A stretch of DNA of 64,000 nt from NCBI GenBank assembly GCA_963377175.1, contig CAUJNA010001713.1, positions 666,016 to 730,015 on the forward strand, in the 5' to 3' direction. Below, piece after piece: positions 34,323 to 48,600 of the stretch. The notes below the pieces were generated by a model. That model did not search any database. It was given only the letters and a program-made list of their open reading frames with translations, and had not been told where the DNA came from. A program made the translations under genes and the position numbers. How positions within the stretch are numbered: the first letter of the stretch is position 1; each line of letters begins with the position of its first letter. This DNA comes from Effrenium voratum. Taxonomy: Eukaryota > Sar > Dinophyceae > Suessiales > Symbiodiniaceae.

Positions 34323-36026
34323 CTGGGGGCTTAAGACTCTGGTGGGGCCAGGGATTCGCACGTCCAATCTGAAGATCATCACACCATGGGAAACTCAGCT
34401 TGGTGCAAAAACAGTGATGCCTATAAAACAACCAACACGGGGAGTACAGGGCTGAGCGTCTCAGCTTGGTGACCCAACGGCCGCACTGGTCCATACCATG
34501 CTGGCTATAGAAACCAAGCGTATATGGCGTGACAATGGACTCCCACACTCACGTGGCTGTACGTATGCATGCATGATGTATGAATGTATGAACATATGAA
34601 GGCCGAAATGAAAGAATGCACTAGAGCACACATGCAACAATACCGGAATGCATGAATACCTGAAGGCATCGTGTGAATGAATGAATGAATGAATGAATGA
34701 ATAAATGAATGAATGAATGAATGAATGAATGAATGAATGAATGAATGAATGAATGAATGAATGAATGAATGAATGAATGAATGAATGAATGAATGAATGA
34801 ATTAATGAATGAACGAACGAATGAATGAATGAATGAACGAATGAATGAATGAATGAATGAACGAATGAATGAAAAAATGAACAAACGAATGAATGAATAC
34901 CTGAAGAGATCGTGTTAATGAATGAATGGAATGGAATGGAATGGAATGGAATGGAATGGAATGGAATGGAATGGAATGGAATGGAATGGAATGAATGGAT
35001 GGATGAATGGATGAATGAATGAATGAATGAATGAATGAATGAATGAATGAATGCATGAATGAACAAACAAACGAATGCATGAATGAATGAATGAATGAAT
35101 TAATGAATGAATGAATGAACGAATAAAGGAACCAATGACTGAAACACAATGAATGAATCAATGGATGGATGGATGGATGGATGGATGGATGGATGGATGG
35201 ATGGATGGCTGGCGGGAGGGAAGGATGGATTGATGGATGGATGGATGGATGGATTCATTCATGAATACACAAACATGAATGAATTCATGGCTGAATGGAG
35301 GGAGGGAGCGAGGGAGGAAGGGAGGGAGGGATGGATGGATGGATGAAGGAAAGAAGGAGTATGTGATTTTGTGTGCGCGCGTATGTGTGCATGGGTATAG
35401 CTGCGTGTGGATGCGTGCATTTGCATGTGTATGTGGGCCATGCGTGTGCGTGTGTGCGTATGCGTATGCGTGCGTGCGTATGTGTGCGGGTACGGGCGTG
35501 CTTAAGTGCGCTGACGTGCCAGGCAAACATGTTGATTTGCACAAGTGAGCAGTGCTGAAAACTCTCGTGAATAAAAGGAGTGCTATGAATTTGCTTTTGC
35601 AGACCCCTATTGCGATGATTTCGCGACATGTTTGCTTTCGCGGGCACTGTTTCCCTCAGGTTTGCTTTCGCGGACCTTTCGCGGCGGATGCTGCCGAGCA
35701 CACCATTTGGATCGAAAAACGCGTCCGCAGGAGCATAACAGGGCACTGCACTGCAGCCTCCTGAAGCTTCGAGCAAAGGTAGAAACAGCAACATCAGCTT
35801 GGAATGGGGCACCCCTTCGTGGGATAGCTTTTTCTTTTGCGGGGAATTTGCGGAAGCCTTTTTCCTTTTACTGAAAGTGTTTACGTCTAAATATGTCTAG
35901 ATCAAAAATATAAATACAATAAATGCTTTCGCGGGGGCTTTCGCGGCCTTCTCTGGGCACTTTCGAGATAGGCGTTCGCAAGCTTTCTCGGCTGGCGAAT
36001 GCTCTGTTGAAACCCCGCTTGACTAC

Positions 36027-36062
<36 letters not shown>

Positions 36063-39000
36063 GTCGAACGTGAATCTGGCTGCACGAATCCCAACGCACT
36101 GACGGCAAAAAGAAGGAAGATATCCCCCCACCTGGCCTGGTCTGTGCCGATCTGCAGCAGCTCAGCACCTTTGCCCCGCTGCGCTGATGCCTGCAGGGAT
36201 GCACTGCCTGTGGGAATGAGTCGGCTGGAAAACAAAGAAACCATCAGCCAGAAACCACTAGCACAGTCTCATTGCCACCAGAAACCATTTCAGCTCAGCC
36301 ATGGGGCCTAGGGCGCACTCAGCGACTCGCCTCGAAGATCTCCATCTCCTGGCCCACCGGCGCACAGCCCGCCAGGTCCAGCGCCGCGTTCGCGGCGGAG
36401 GGCAGCACCAGCAGAGCCACCGGCGCTGCGACCCCGTTGAGCCACACGGACGCCGCCCCTGGGGCGTTGCCCGGGGCGGCCACCAGCCCCGCCGTCGTGG
36501 TGTTGGGCCACTTCCTTGCCACTGGGCATGTGAAACACGTGCGACTATGGGGCAGTTTGGGTTGGAACGCTCGTAGCAATATGTGGTGGACATGATGAAT
36601 GCAAATGAGATAGCTGAAGCACGGTGCCTGAGCAGTTGTACGCATGGTTGTCGGATTGGCCAATCAGCCGCTGCAAGAATCCAAGCCTAGTTGACAAAGG
36701 ATGTTTTTCAGACCTCCTGCGAAGCAAAGCGCATTGTTTTTTGGGCCAGTGGACCTATTCCATTGTCAGACCCGCCCCAACTTATCAAGTGGGACCCTTT
36801 TTTTGAGGCTCATTCAACATGAGTAAGGAAGTCTGAGGCAGAACCTTTTGGCGGCTGCTTTTTTGTGAGGGGAGAATGGACACCAGGCAGCGAATGAACA
36901 TGCTATTTGATTCGGCACCTATCTAACCCAAAAAGCGGCAAAAACAGCTGAGAGCAAAACCAGTATGGACGCAACATGGATACTCGGCCACTAAGAAAGG
37001 AAGAACAAAACAGCAAGAGCAAACCACAAAGCACCACACACGAAGCACGCATTGGGTGAATTAGAATAATATTTCACCAGCCTGAAATATGGTGGTTTGG
37101 GGGCTGTTCCCCACATGAACCACCATTTGGGGTGAGGTCGTGTGAGGTCGTTATAATTCACCCACATGCACCGACACGTAGCGCCATTGTGGCTTTCTCT
37201 GCGAGCTTCTTCTGGATCGCCTCCAGTGTCCTCCCCAGCGCCGGGGGCGAAACGCTGGGATCCGCGAGGACCAGCACGCTACCCGCAGACGCAAAAGAAG
37301 CCAGGCCGGCGTCCGGGGAATCCGGCGACAAGGACAAGGCCTCCAGTCTGCAGATCGGCCCGGGTTGGCTGTGCGTATGGCCCTGTACATCATATGCATG
37401 TGCATGCGCATGTGCATAGACACATATATATATATACACACATACACATGCAAATCCACATGTGTTTATGGTGTGTCAGTGTCGATACATGTTTGATGTA
37501 AACTCATCATCTGGTTGCTTACCTGCAAACGTCATGCTATGTTTTACGTTGTTGTAACTTCACTAAAAAAGGAAGAATAAACAAAATGGAACATGTGTTT
37601 GTCCAGCCCTGAAACTCGCACTAGCCTCTAACGCGCCAGAGTCATTGTTCGTTTCAAGTGGCTCGGTTGAGCTAGATCGTCGCACTATCCCTTACAAGTA
37701 CCATGCTCAGCGCCCAAGGCTTAAACCCGGCTTTGCCTCAAACGAGACGACGCGGCTTCGCTCACAAGCCTTGGCACCTTAACCAGGCCTCCGGCAACTG
37801 GACTCCGCAGCCTTCCCCGCAAGCATCGGACCCGGGTCCGATCCCGGCCTTGATGCTGCCAGGTGGACCGTTGAGTGTCCCGAGCTGGAGGGATTGACCG
37901 CCGGTGATGAAGGCGGCCAGCTGCACTCCTGGCATCGAAAGCTGCCGGGCTCTGGGCCAGTGATCTTCACTTTTGCGTTTCAGGGCAGGGAGTTGCTACT
38001 CTTTGGGCCATTTGGGCCATTCATGATATGTTGCTGAGCTGGGCAGGGGGCAAAAGCCTAGCGGATGTTGTGCAAGTCTCCAATGGTTTGGTGGAAAAGG
38101 AAACCGTTGACTAAGTTTGATTGTTCAGTCGTCATGAGCATTTGGGAACCAAAATACTTGTTAGCCCGGCACTGAACTGGAGCTGCCAGCCCATGCTGTG
38201 TGCGTGTGTGAGAGATTTCTTAGTGAATCAACCCGTGTCCCACCCAATTGAGCGTCAACTGCTAAACATGGAAGCTCAACCTCAACTGTCACGTGTTGAC
38301 TGTGAAAGTGCGCTGATGCAAATGCCAAGTGAAAGGGATGTGACTGTTGTCCGACGATTCCTTCTACCCCCCAAACAGGACTTCCGTTTAAAACAGACCC
38401 TGACCCAAAGAGACCGAGGGCTTGTGACGAAAATATGTGTGTCAAACGAGTCTACTGGGAGGCCTGCGAGCTCTGGGATGGACCGTGTCCAAACCTTCCG
38501 GGCGAGCCCCACTTACGAGGCGACAAAGTTCGACTCCCTACTGTAAACGCACTCATGCGAATCAGGTCATCCTTGGTCACCTAAAATCAGAGAAATGCTC
38601 ATCATGTCCTTTTGATTTCTTCTGGCTTCCTTCTACCAGCTAGGGGTTCACACCAATGGGAATCAGCCGTGCCAAAAAGCCATGATTGTAGGAACTGGCA
38701 AGGAAGCTCCTAGCATCCCACACTTCGAGCGCGGAACTTGAGCTCTGCTTGGAAACTCATTCTTCTAGCAAGGCTTTTGCACACGTCAATGAACAGGTAA
38801 ACCGAATCAAGCTTGGCCTGCGCTTCCCCCCAAAACAAAAAAAACAAACAAACAAAAGACACCCGCCTGGCAGGCTCTGCGTCGCCTGCTGCACCAGTTG
38901 CTGCGCCTCCGCGGCGAAGCGCCGCGGGATCAGAAGCAGCACTAGGGCCTCCTGCGGAATGATTCGCGCGCGCGGGGGGGGGGGGTCAGCGAAAACTCCG

Positions 39001-42000
39001 AGGGGGACCCATGAAACGAGGGTCAAAACAACAAAAAATGAGCTTCCAAGTTGCGCCTTGCGAAACCAATGCGGACGCCACCTTTGGGAAACCAAACGGT
39101 GATGTTTCCAAAAAACACATCCCCATTTGGACACCGTGAGTTGGAACCTGCCAGGTTGAGAACTTTCAGTCGCCAGATCTAGACCCGTCACTTCATGTAC
39201 ATTGTCTTCCAAGCTTTCTCAGTTGTGGCCGAAAGTGCCTTCAAAAAGGCCACTCCCCATCATGTCAAGCCTCATGCAGCAAAGGAGCCAGCCTCCGCAG
39301 ACCACTTGGCATCAAGCTAGAAACCCACCAACCAAGGCCTCTTCTTCCGCACAAGGCTTAAAGAGTGTTCTTGGGGGCAAACCAAATGGAAGTTTTCTGG
39401 TGCTTGGCACTGGCTCGGTCCAGCATGCGCCAGCTTACGCAATGGAGCAAAATATATGGTTGGGGTGTTGGTGCTGATCCTGGCTTGGCGTTTGGGTCGC
39501 TTGGGCTTTGTCTGTTGAGGGCTTGGTTTTGGGCGGAAGTTGCGTTCAGGGAAATAAATAATTTCGGCAAGTTTAGGCGATGAGGGTTGATGGAGGGTTG
39601 ATTCATGTTGGGTGCCGTCTGGGGAGGTTGCTGTAAGGTTGCTGTGGGATTTCTTGGCGGCTACCCCACAATTGGCCAATCAAACCAAGCGCAAGCAAGC
39701 AAGCAAGCAACCAAGCAAGCAAGCGAGCGACCCACCCACCCACCAAGCAAGCAACCAAGCGACTAGCCAGCTCCAGCACTGAACTGAGAGCCCTGCGGGT
39801 CGCAAACCTGAAGTCCAGTCCCAAAATCACCACAGTGCAGCTTGCCGACGTGCAGGCCCCAACCGTCACCCAAACCAAGCATCAGCAACATCAGGAATTA
39901 TGACGAGACCCAACTGCCGCTGCAAACCAACCTGCAGGCACCGCACAGGTCGCCCCAAATCCAACATCCATCAGCATCGCCCCTCGCAGCATAATCCTGA
40001 AATGAGTGATCTGCACGTTGTCAACCCACCCTGAGACGCACCTCTACCGTGAGGCCTCAAGTAAGCGGTAGTTGGAACTGATAAACAAAATCGGCCATGG
40101 GGACCACTTCCAATCTCCCCGCCCCACCGATTCTGTTTTAAGCACAGGAGAATCAATGACCTGCCAAATCCAACAAGGATTTGTCTCAAATTAGTAGACC
40201 CCCACACTGTTCCTACTGGCTTCCCTTTAAAAGGGTCCCGGGTTCCCCAAACACACAGACACATCATCGCCAGCACAGCCCTTCAGATCGCGGCTCCATC
40301 CTTCGGCGCTGCAGCAAGCACTTCGTTCAAAGCCGAGCGAGCATCCGCGGCGACGGATTCCTGGCGCAGCAGCAGCCCGACTCTCAAGATGGGGGGAAGT
40401 AGGCCCTTGCCCATGCCATAGATGGCAACGCACATGTAGCAACCCCTGAATCTTAGAGCTCAAAGTACACATCCGTCAGTGCCTGTGCCTCGATTGTGTG
40501 CTGACTGTTTGTGGCGCGCTACAAGGGACCATGTCACAACGTGCAGCTCGCAAACTGCAAGGGCTACTGGGTGTCTCGAGAAAAAATGTGAAGGGCTCGG
40601 ATCGGCACGCCAGCACTGTGACCACTTATTATTTGCATCAGCCTTCTGCCTCTGCAGCTGCCGAACTCGCTCATGACGTTTACAACGCTAATGCTGCTGG
40701 AAGCGCGATAGCTCTTGTGTAGTGGTAGGCTTGGAACCTTTCAACAGCGAAGTTGCGGTACAACTGCAAGCAAGGATCATCCCTCAGTGCTCGTTTAACT
40801 CCATCCCAGGAAATGGCTAAAGTACCGAGGCTCGGCCAAGTATGCCCTGCGGGCCACCCTGGCTCGCCCACCAACGAGCGCGGCAAGGCCAAGGCCGCCC
40901 AGGCGTCGCACTCGCCAGGCCTGCGCCGCAGTCCGCGTGGACGCACGGCCTCGCGCCCAACGCGGGGCAGCCGGCGCTTGGCCGGCCAAAGCTGCCACTG
41001 GCACGGCCGCCACGGCCGCCATGGCGACTTGGGCCTCACACTCCTTGAAACGGAAAGGTCAAAAGCTGGCAATGTCTGGCCTGGCAAGCAGTCAGTCCAA
41101 GGCGCTTGTTTGCTCTCACGCAGCAAGCCAGGCTTAGGCAGACCTGCACTCATTAACTCGAACCTTTCCAGGGCCAGTTGCCCTGGACCGGTAACCCGGT
41201 GAGCCCATCAGGTCAGCGCCTTAAGCGCCTCCTCTCGAGCTGCCAGCACCTCGGGCACTTGGGCTCTGTGACGCGCAAGAAAAGCTTTCTCAAAAAGAAG
41301 GCTTCACCCCCTAGTCTACATGTACAACATCCCACCCATGTCATAGAGAGTAAAGGGAGATCAAACAAGAGGCACAGCTGCTGCATCCAAAACTTCGAAA
41401 TTCATGGCGCTGGCCTCAATGCCAAGAGCGTATCATGATTCACACGGCCCCTCTCATTGGGTCAACTTTCTTGCCAACCAGCAATCCCAGTTACTGATTC
41501 CAGCTCGCCTAACATCAACTTTCTTGAAAGGACACATCCAGAAATCATCATCAAAATCACATAGGCAGCTCCGGAGCTTGGAAACTCTGTACAGTGAATC
41601 CATGGAGACCGTGGGCGTGAGTCATACAAAAGGCCTGGATGATTGGAATGTGGTTGTGGGGTACTTCAATAACCCGATATTGTGATTCGAGGGGCAAGCT
41701 GTATGTATGCCCTTATGTCCGTTGCTGCTATATTTTTAGGCTCTTAATTACACTGGCTCTAGCCCGTCCCCGAACCCCGCCTGAGGGTCCACTTCCCAGC
41801 CCGGCAGCGGCTGCGCCCACAACGCTTTCAGCGCCTGCTCCGCTCCCACCGCCTTCACCCGGCCCAGGCGCCGCACGGCCAGGGCACGCACACCTGACAA
41901 AGGCACCTGTTGACGTTGACCCCATTTTATCATATGAATCAACCAAAAAGTGGTCTCGTTCCCCACTTTGGGCCCAAACACACCCCGTGTGTTCATAAAC

Positions 42001-42596
42001 TGTTGATTAATATGGGGTCAACATTAAGTGCATGGCCTTGTCCGATTGCAACATTATTGGGCTGTGCATGTCTTTTAAAAAGTTGTGTTGTAGACGCATG
42101 CGTTGGCTGACACTTTCCCAACAGTGGCAATATCTTCTAGAAAGGGACTTGCTTGCTTGCCGTGGCTGACGTTGTGTCAATTGCCCAGCAAAAATCAGCG
42201 CTTGCTACTCAATTAAGAAATTGGATGTGGGCAGCCGTTTGAGAGCGGTGCATGTTGCAGGGGCAAGCTTGAGAAGCCGCTGCTTGATGAACCTGCCGAG
42301 TTGTGCCCACAAGTGGGTGCTTCTCACAATGAGGGTCCCCTTTTGGATGGTTTCAAAGGGAAACTGAAGCGATCTAACGGCAAACCAACCACGCGCCGAA
42401 TATTTGAGAAACGCCCGGCTTTTCTCTTTTGGTGGAACACGCCCGGCCCCGAGGGTGGCACGTGGGTCGCCATGGGCGGCCAGCCGCACCAGGTCCGACA
42501 GCTGTGGCGATGCCGACAGCTCCAGCGCCAGGAGGACAACGCTGGTGGCCTAATTCTTGCAAGGTCCGAGGCATCGCGATGAAGATGAAGATGAAA

Positions 42597-42645
<49 letters not shown>

Positions 42646-42647
42646 CT

Positions 42648-42678
<31 letters not shown>

Positions 42679-45600
42679 CGACGACGATGATGATGAGGAG
42701 GAGGAGGAGGGGGACTACAAACGTTGCATCACCAACCATGGACTGTGGCTGACGATCCTCCTAATCAAGAGCTGGCAGCCAAACTCAAATGCAAGAGAGC
42801 AAGTGTCCCAAATCGAAAGCTGACCTGTAGCTTGGCTGTTTGGCAAGCGATGCGGCTGCCAGGGCTCCTGGCAGGAGAGTTGAAGCGCAGTTTCCCACTC
42901 AAAGATATGACATGAAACTCTTTTAAGCTCAAACATGCCAATGCAAGGTGACGCTGCTTGCAGGTCACCACTTACAAAACTCCCCTTTCCACGGCAAAAG
43001 AAGCTGGGTCGCAATGTAGCTGGGCTTTACTTGGCTTCTGTTGTCCAACCATGTGTATATAATGACGGTGGTTGTCGCAAGAACACAAGCAATTGCAAAC
43101 ACAAATGGGAACCGACAAAGAAGGCTGGTCTTCCAGAAGTTCCGTGGACCTGTACTCGTATCAACATGTATCAACCTCTGACCAAATCTTCAAATCTTCG
43201 GGGAGGCTGCTGTGCTGTCACTAAACTTGTGAACATAGGAGAAAGTAAGTTCAAGTTGCATTCAGCGTTCCAAACATGAAGGTTCCAAGCTGTGTAAACT
43301 TGGCCCTTCCCCAGTTGGGTTGTTTGACACGGGGGGAATTTCTAATTCCAATCCAAAGTCTACAGTGGAACGGCACTGTAGCAAAGCCACCAGAACCTGG
43401 CGGAAGGATTGAGGGTTGAGTTTGAAGCCAGTCGGTTTGTGCTTTAGAAGCACCTCCACCCCTGAACCCCTCCCTTCTTCCGTGAGGGGCATCATCATGC
43501 AGGAGCTGATCCGGCAGGTCTAGATGGGGCAGCCGAGCCAAACACTGCAGGCTCGTAAGCCGCACCTGGGCGTCCTTAGAGGTAGCGGGCGCGGTGTGAA
43601 CCGCAAGTGATGTGAGCGATTCGTTGAGTTGGTTGGATGAAAACAAATGATTGATTCGGATTCATGTGGTCATGTGATGGCAAACTAAAAGTATTGAACC
43701 CCGGCTGGGCCAAAGAAGGGCAACCATACTGTGCCCTCTGCTCGTTCGTGCATGTCATATTCAAACCGGCCCACCCAATTAGGCCCCAGACATGCTTGCG
43801 AGATGCTTGTACCAGAAGTGACACACAGAACCATTGATGAGTTAAGGTTCAGCAGTAGTTGTAGGGTTGCAACTGAAATCCGACCACTCACCACAAAGCC
43901 CCGATTCCAAGTCGCCGGGTCTGTCAAAAGGCCCCGCAGTAGTTCCCTGGTATCGGCATCCTCCAAGCCGCAGAGGCCTAAGGCCCCAGCGGCCGCCTCG
44001 CCTCGACTGACGGGGAGGTTGTCTCAAAAATTGGTCCCCCCCCAGAGGCAGCCCTTTTGGTTTTGAAGTTTGGCCTGGGGATTCTCCCAGACCATTTTAG
44101 AGCGGTTTAAGGTTGGTTTAAGAGAGGTTATTTTGCAAGGCTTCCGTCCTTTCCATTTCTGCACGTTCTTTGCAACTCCGAGCTAGAAGTGGTGAAAGCC
44201 GGGCCGAAAAAAGTCTAGTTTCGCATTTTCATGCGTGAGGAAGCTAACAGCGCCATGTTTCCTTTCCATTCCTTTTCACTTCCTGCCATTCCTTTCCCGT
44301 TCCTGTTTTTCACGCCTTTCCACTTTCTCACGTCCGCTCAATATTTCCTTTCTGCTTCTTGCACTTTCCTTTTCGTTTCTTGCCATTCCTTTTCAGCCCT
44401 TTACATTCTAAGCTAGAATCGCCCAAGGCGAGCCGGGCTCCCTTTGCTTAAAGAATGATGGCGCCAAAAACCCTATCTTTTCTTTTCCAGCTCAAATTTT
44501 ATTTCCATGCTCTTTCCATTCCTTCCCACGTGTAGAAAAAACATTGCTTCGCGTGAACTCAAAATACCGGGCGTCGTCCGCGACCTTTTTTTGGATATGG
44601 CATCGTAGCGGCTCCTTCAACAGCACAACCCCCAAGTCGCCGTTCTCAACAATTCTTCCAGAATCCAGGAACCTCAAGCTCGAACAAAAATCTAGGCAGG
44701 TGTCAGGCGTTCTTATCGCTGGACGGCGGGCAGCAATTCACCAAGTTGGTCTAGGGCTTTGACGTCGCCGCCTCCTGCGAGGTAATTACGGCCCGCACAG
44801 AGCCGTAGGCGCGGCTCTGATGAGTCAGGCAGGCACGGCCTGGAGCTTGTTCAAGCTCTGCTCAGGGGGCCAGCCGCCGACATGGCTTCGCCCACCGCGC
44901 CCAAAATCCCCAAATACGACAAAACTTTAAAAGGCGCTTCGAGCAGGGTAGGGTAGCATCATCTCATCGGCGCGCGCGCTGCTCCGCGAGGAGCGAGGCC
45001 TTGTCTGTCTGCGCGCGGGGTTGCAGATGTGGCTTGTCAGCAAGCCTGGCGACGTCCGGAGAGGGAAAAAGCGAGCGCCTTGGGCCTGCTGCCTGTCTGT
45101 AGGTGAGCAAATGTTAAATAAGTTGCTTGCGATCAGCAAGGGGCATAGAAACGATCAACAGACGCCGTGCCCGAGGCCTTGGTCTGCGGACTTGCTGACA
45201 GGCAAGCGCGCCTGGACGCACCACTTGAAGCCCCGCGACCCCGTCAAGGCCCCTACATGCAGTGCAAGCAAGTCAGGGAACTGACTTGGGCGGCGGCTCT
45301 CATCGTGGAATAGCATGTCCAAGTCTACGCCCCCGCGCCGGTCTGAGACCTCGTCCGGATTGAGGTAGTTCAGGATGAAGTCCGGCTCTGGGTTGGGGCT
45401 CTCGGCGCGCTCTGCGCCTTCTTCCACCGCCTCTTCCTCTTCTCCCTCCCACGGCTCCTCGCCTAAGATCCACCACACCGCATAGCGGCCTCCGGATGGA
45501 GAAGGGGAGGAGGAAGGCGAGTGGCTCATCGCTTTCCAAGAAGGAGGAGACTGAAATTCGGGTTGGACTTGAAGCCTCAAGCGCTGTCAACGGTCGGTCC

Positions 45601-48600
45601 CCCTTTGAGGCGGTGTGGAAGTCGGGTTGGGAAACCGGCTCCTTTCCCACGCCAGAGAAAGTTCAGCAGCAGACGCGCAGCGTGTCGAGAGTCCAGCCTA
45701 GCCTCGAAACTCTGCGGCGTTGCCACGCGCAGCGTGCGCCTGTCGCTTTGAAATTTATCCGCGCTTCGCGCCGAGCCTCCCGGTTGCGGAGCTTGCGCGG
45801 CTTGCGCCACTGTGTGCCCTGCAGGCAGTTCGTTGGCCGTTGTTTTAACTTCAGCTTGCTCGAAGCGGTCGCCCAAACGGACAAGGAAGCGGCGGGCCTT
45901 ATTCTGCTGTGTGCTCCGACATTCGCACAATGTGACACGAGCGACGCAGAAAAGCACGTGTCCCCCCCGGTTCGCAAACGAGAAACTTTTCCGGAGGTTG
46001 GTTGTTGTCGGAGTACGAGGTGCGAAGAAGCACTGCCTCCTACATCGGGGTCCATACTTTTTGGTTGGGCGGCTTTGGACAGCTCTCCGCGGTTGCGAGC
46101 GGTAGACACAAGCCGCGGCAGGACCTCTTCACATCTCGTAGGAGGTGCGTTGGACTTGCTGCACTGGCACCGGCGCTGCGCTCACGCAGCGAAAGGCACA
46201 AAAGTCGGGCTCGCTCGCGCTCCTGAAGCCGATGCTTCTGGAGCGGTGTATGAAGTTACATTGTACGCAAGCAGCACATTTGACTCGACAACTTGGTTGC
46301 GCACTGGCGGCGAGGCAACCTCAAAAGGCTGCAGTCCGAAGCATGGAGCATTCAAATCCCGTTGTGCTAACATATTCTTGTGGTTAGGTAGTGCTCTCTC
46401 TGAGTCTCAAGTGTGGTTTAGGGCAGGCTTTCGGGTTGTTTCAAGTTGCATTTAGTTGTTGTTGGGGCTAGGCTTTGTGTCAAGGCGGGACTTGGCCTGG
46501 AGGGTTGGGCAAAGGGTCATGTTGAGGTGGGAGTTGGGGCTACCAGCCAACCAATCAACCACTCAACCAACCAGCCAACCCAAAAACCCACCAAGCAAAT
46601 CGTGCAACTCTTTTCCCGCCAAGTGCCAATCACTTTTGAAGTTGCAAAGGGAAAAAACCAACCAGTGCTACTCACACTTGTTGCAAAATATTCCCTGGCA
46701 ACACGTCTCGCTCAGGCAAACATTCTGATGGTTCCATAAGGAGATCAACCGCGGCTTGTGGGAACATATCTCTTCAAAGAAAGAAATTATGAGAAAATAG
46801 TTCAGCCCGAAGTCATTCCAACTCAGTCAGTCCCTGCCCATCGAGCCGGCAAGACCTGTCATGTTCGTTTTGGGGCCCCCGCGTATGACCAGCTGCGCGT
46901 CCCCGGCCAGAGTCTGCAGCGCCTGCACCACGTCGCTTTGGCCCGGACACGCCACCTGACCCAAGAGCTCGATGAGGTGGGCGCGCTGCAGGCTCGGCAG
47001 CCCCTCCTCCAACGCATAGGGCACCATTTTTGGAAGACTCAAGCCCCGCGTCCTCTTGGGGATACGAACCCCTAGGTTTAAGTCTGCCTTGGCAGAATCG
47101 GAACTAAAAATGGAACCCCACAAACATGACAATCCTCAACCAGTTCCACAAATGGGTGCAACACAGGTGTCTGCGTGTGTCTTTGGAAACCTTCAAGTTG
47201 GATAAAAGGGAAACCAACAGGAACACTGCCATTTGAGGGGTCCAAATCCCTATTTTGACACATTCCTCGAAAACATAGCCACAGTCAATATTCATAGTGT
47301 CCCCAACGGACATTGGATTTTGGCGAGTACCCCATTTTCAAATTGTAATTTGGTGAGTGTGCCCCATGTCATCCACATTTATGCAGTGATAGTTGCTCAT
47401 AAAGCGCATGGGTGCGTCTCCTTACGAGGCACACGAAAAATTGCCGGTTCACATTTAGACCCCTTCTTTTTTGGGGTACCCACAAAAAGTACCCTCCTAA
47501 CATCACCCCTCAAAGCTTCATTTGGCGAAAGGGAAACAAATCGATAGAACGTCGTAACACACTTGGAAGGTGCCACAATTCATTCGGCTGCATAGGTGTC
47601 CTCTTGGATGTCGCGCATCAGGACCTGCACGACGCCTTGGTCCCCTTTCCTCACCACCTTCCAGAAGACCTCGCATGGAACGTCGGCCCAGTCTGAACTT
47701 CCAAAGTGTGATATGGAGGGGGTTCCCCAGGACTGCTTTACCACTGTCCAGACTATTTTCTTCCCACAGAGAATGATAGAGCCGTACCACGGCGCACCCC
47801 CGCCCCCAGCGGTCCCCCCCCGGCGCCTCGCCGCAGACGCGCTGAACGGAGGCCTGCTGGCTGCTGAGGCCCAGCAACAGCTCGGCCTGGACGTTCTCCG
47901 TGAGCCCTGCGGGGGGCTTACCGCCTCCTACCTCCCAAGTCGCCTGCTTGGCTCATGGCCACTCGCTTGGATCGGCCAAAAGTCCCCAAACTTTTTGCGT
48001 TTGCCACGACAATGGTCTTCCAAAAGCTATGAAGTCCAGGAACTTTGGGAGTGAGCCAATCGCAATAGCAGCAGCCTTCACCTGAACAGAGCCAGCCTAG
48101 CACAAGGCCCTTGCAGTCAGAATCCGCAACAGAATTGCGAATTGCATGGATCCCGTCCAACATACCTGCGCAAGTTGATAGGCAACGATTCGTTCAGTGG
48201 CTCACATCTCAACAAATAGGCAACTCAGAATCAGGGAACCCCCAGATTGAGTGGTTTCCTTTTGCTTTCCCCGTAAAACCCCCCAAGAATTCACATTCGC
48301 TTTCACAAACAGGCTCATATTCGCCTTCTCGGCAGATTGAAACCCTTGAGATCTAGCATCACCCCTAAGGCTCAGTCCTTCTATTGACCTGCATCATTGC
48401 TTGGCCGACACCGTGCTTCGTTTTCGCCCCAGTGAGGTCAAATGCGCAGGCAGTTGTTTTTTGCGTTGGTTGCCGCATGCGGAAATTGAGACAGGTGCTT
48501 GGGAAAGTAGAGGTCCGCTTAAATGGTTGGCTTCCCGATGGCTTCCCTTTCAATATCAATATCAACCAAAGGGGTCCACAATTTTGAAAAACATCCAGAA

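Noticed and set aside
34673..35345. Tandem repeats considered as a CRISPR array
   Set aside because: Units are 4-5 bp microsatellites without spacers, in a eukaryotic intron.
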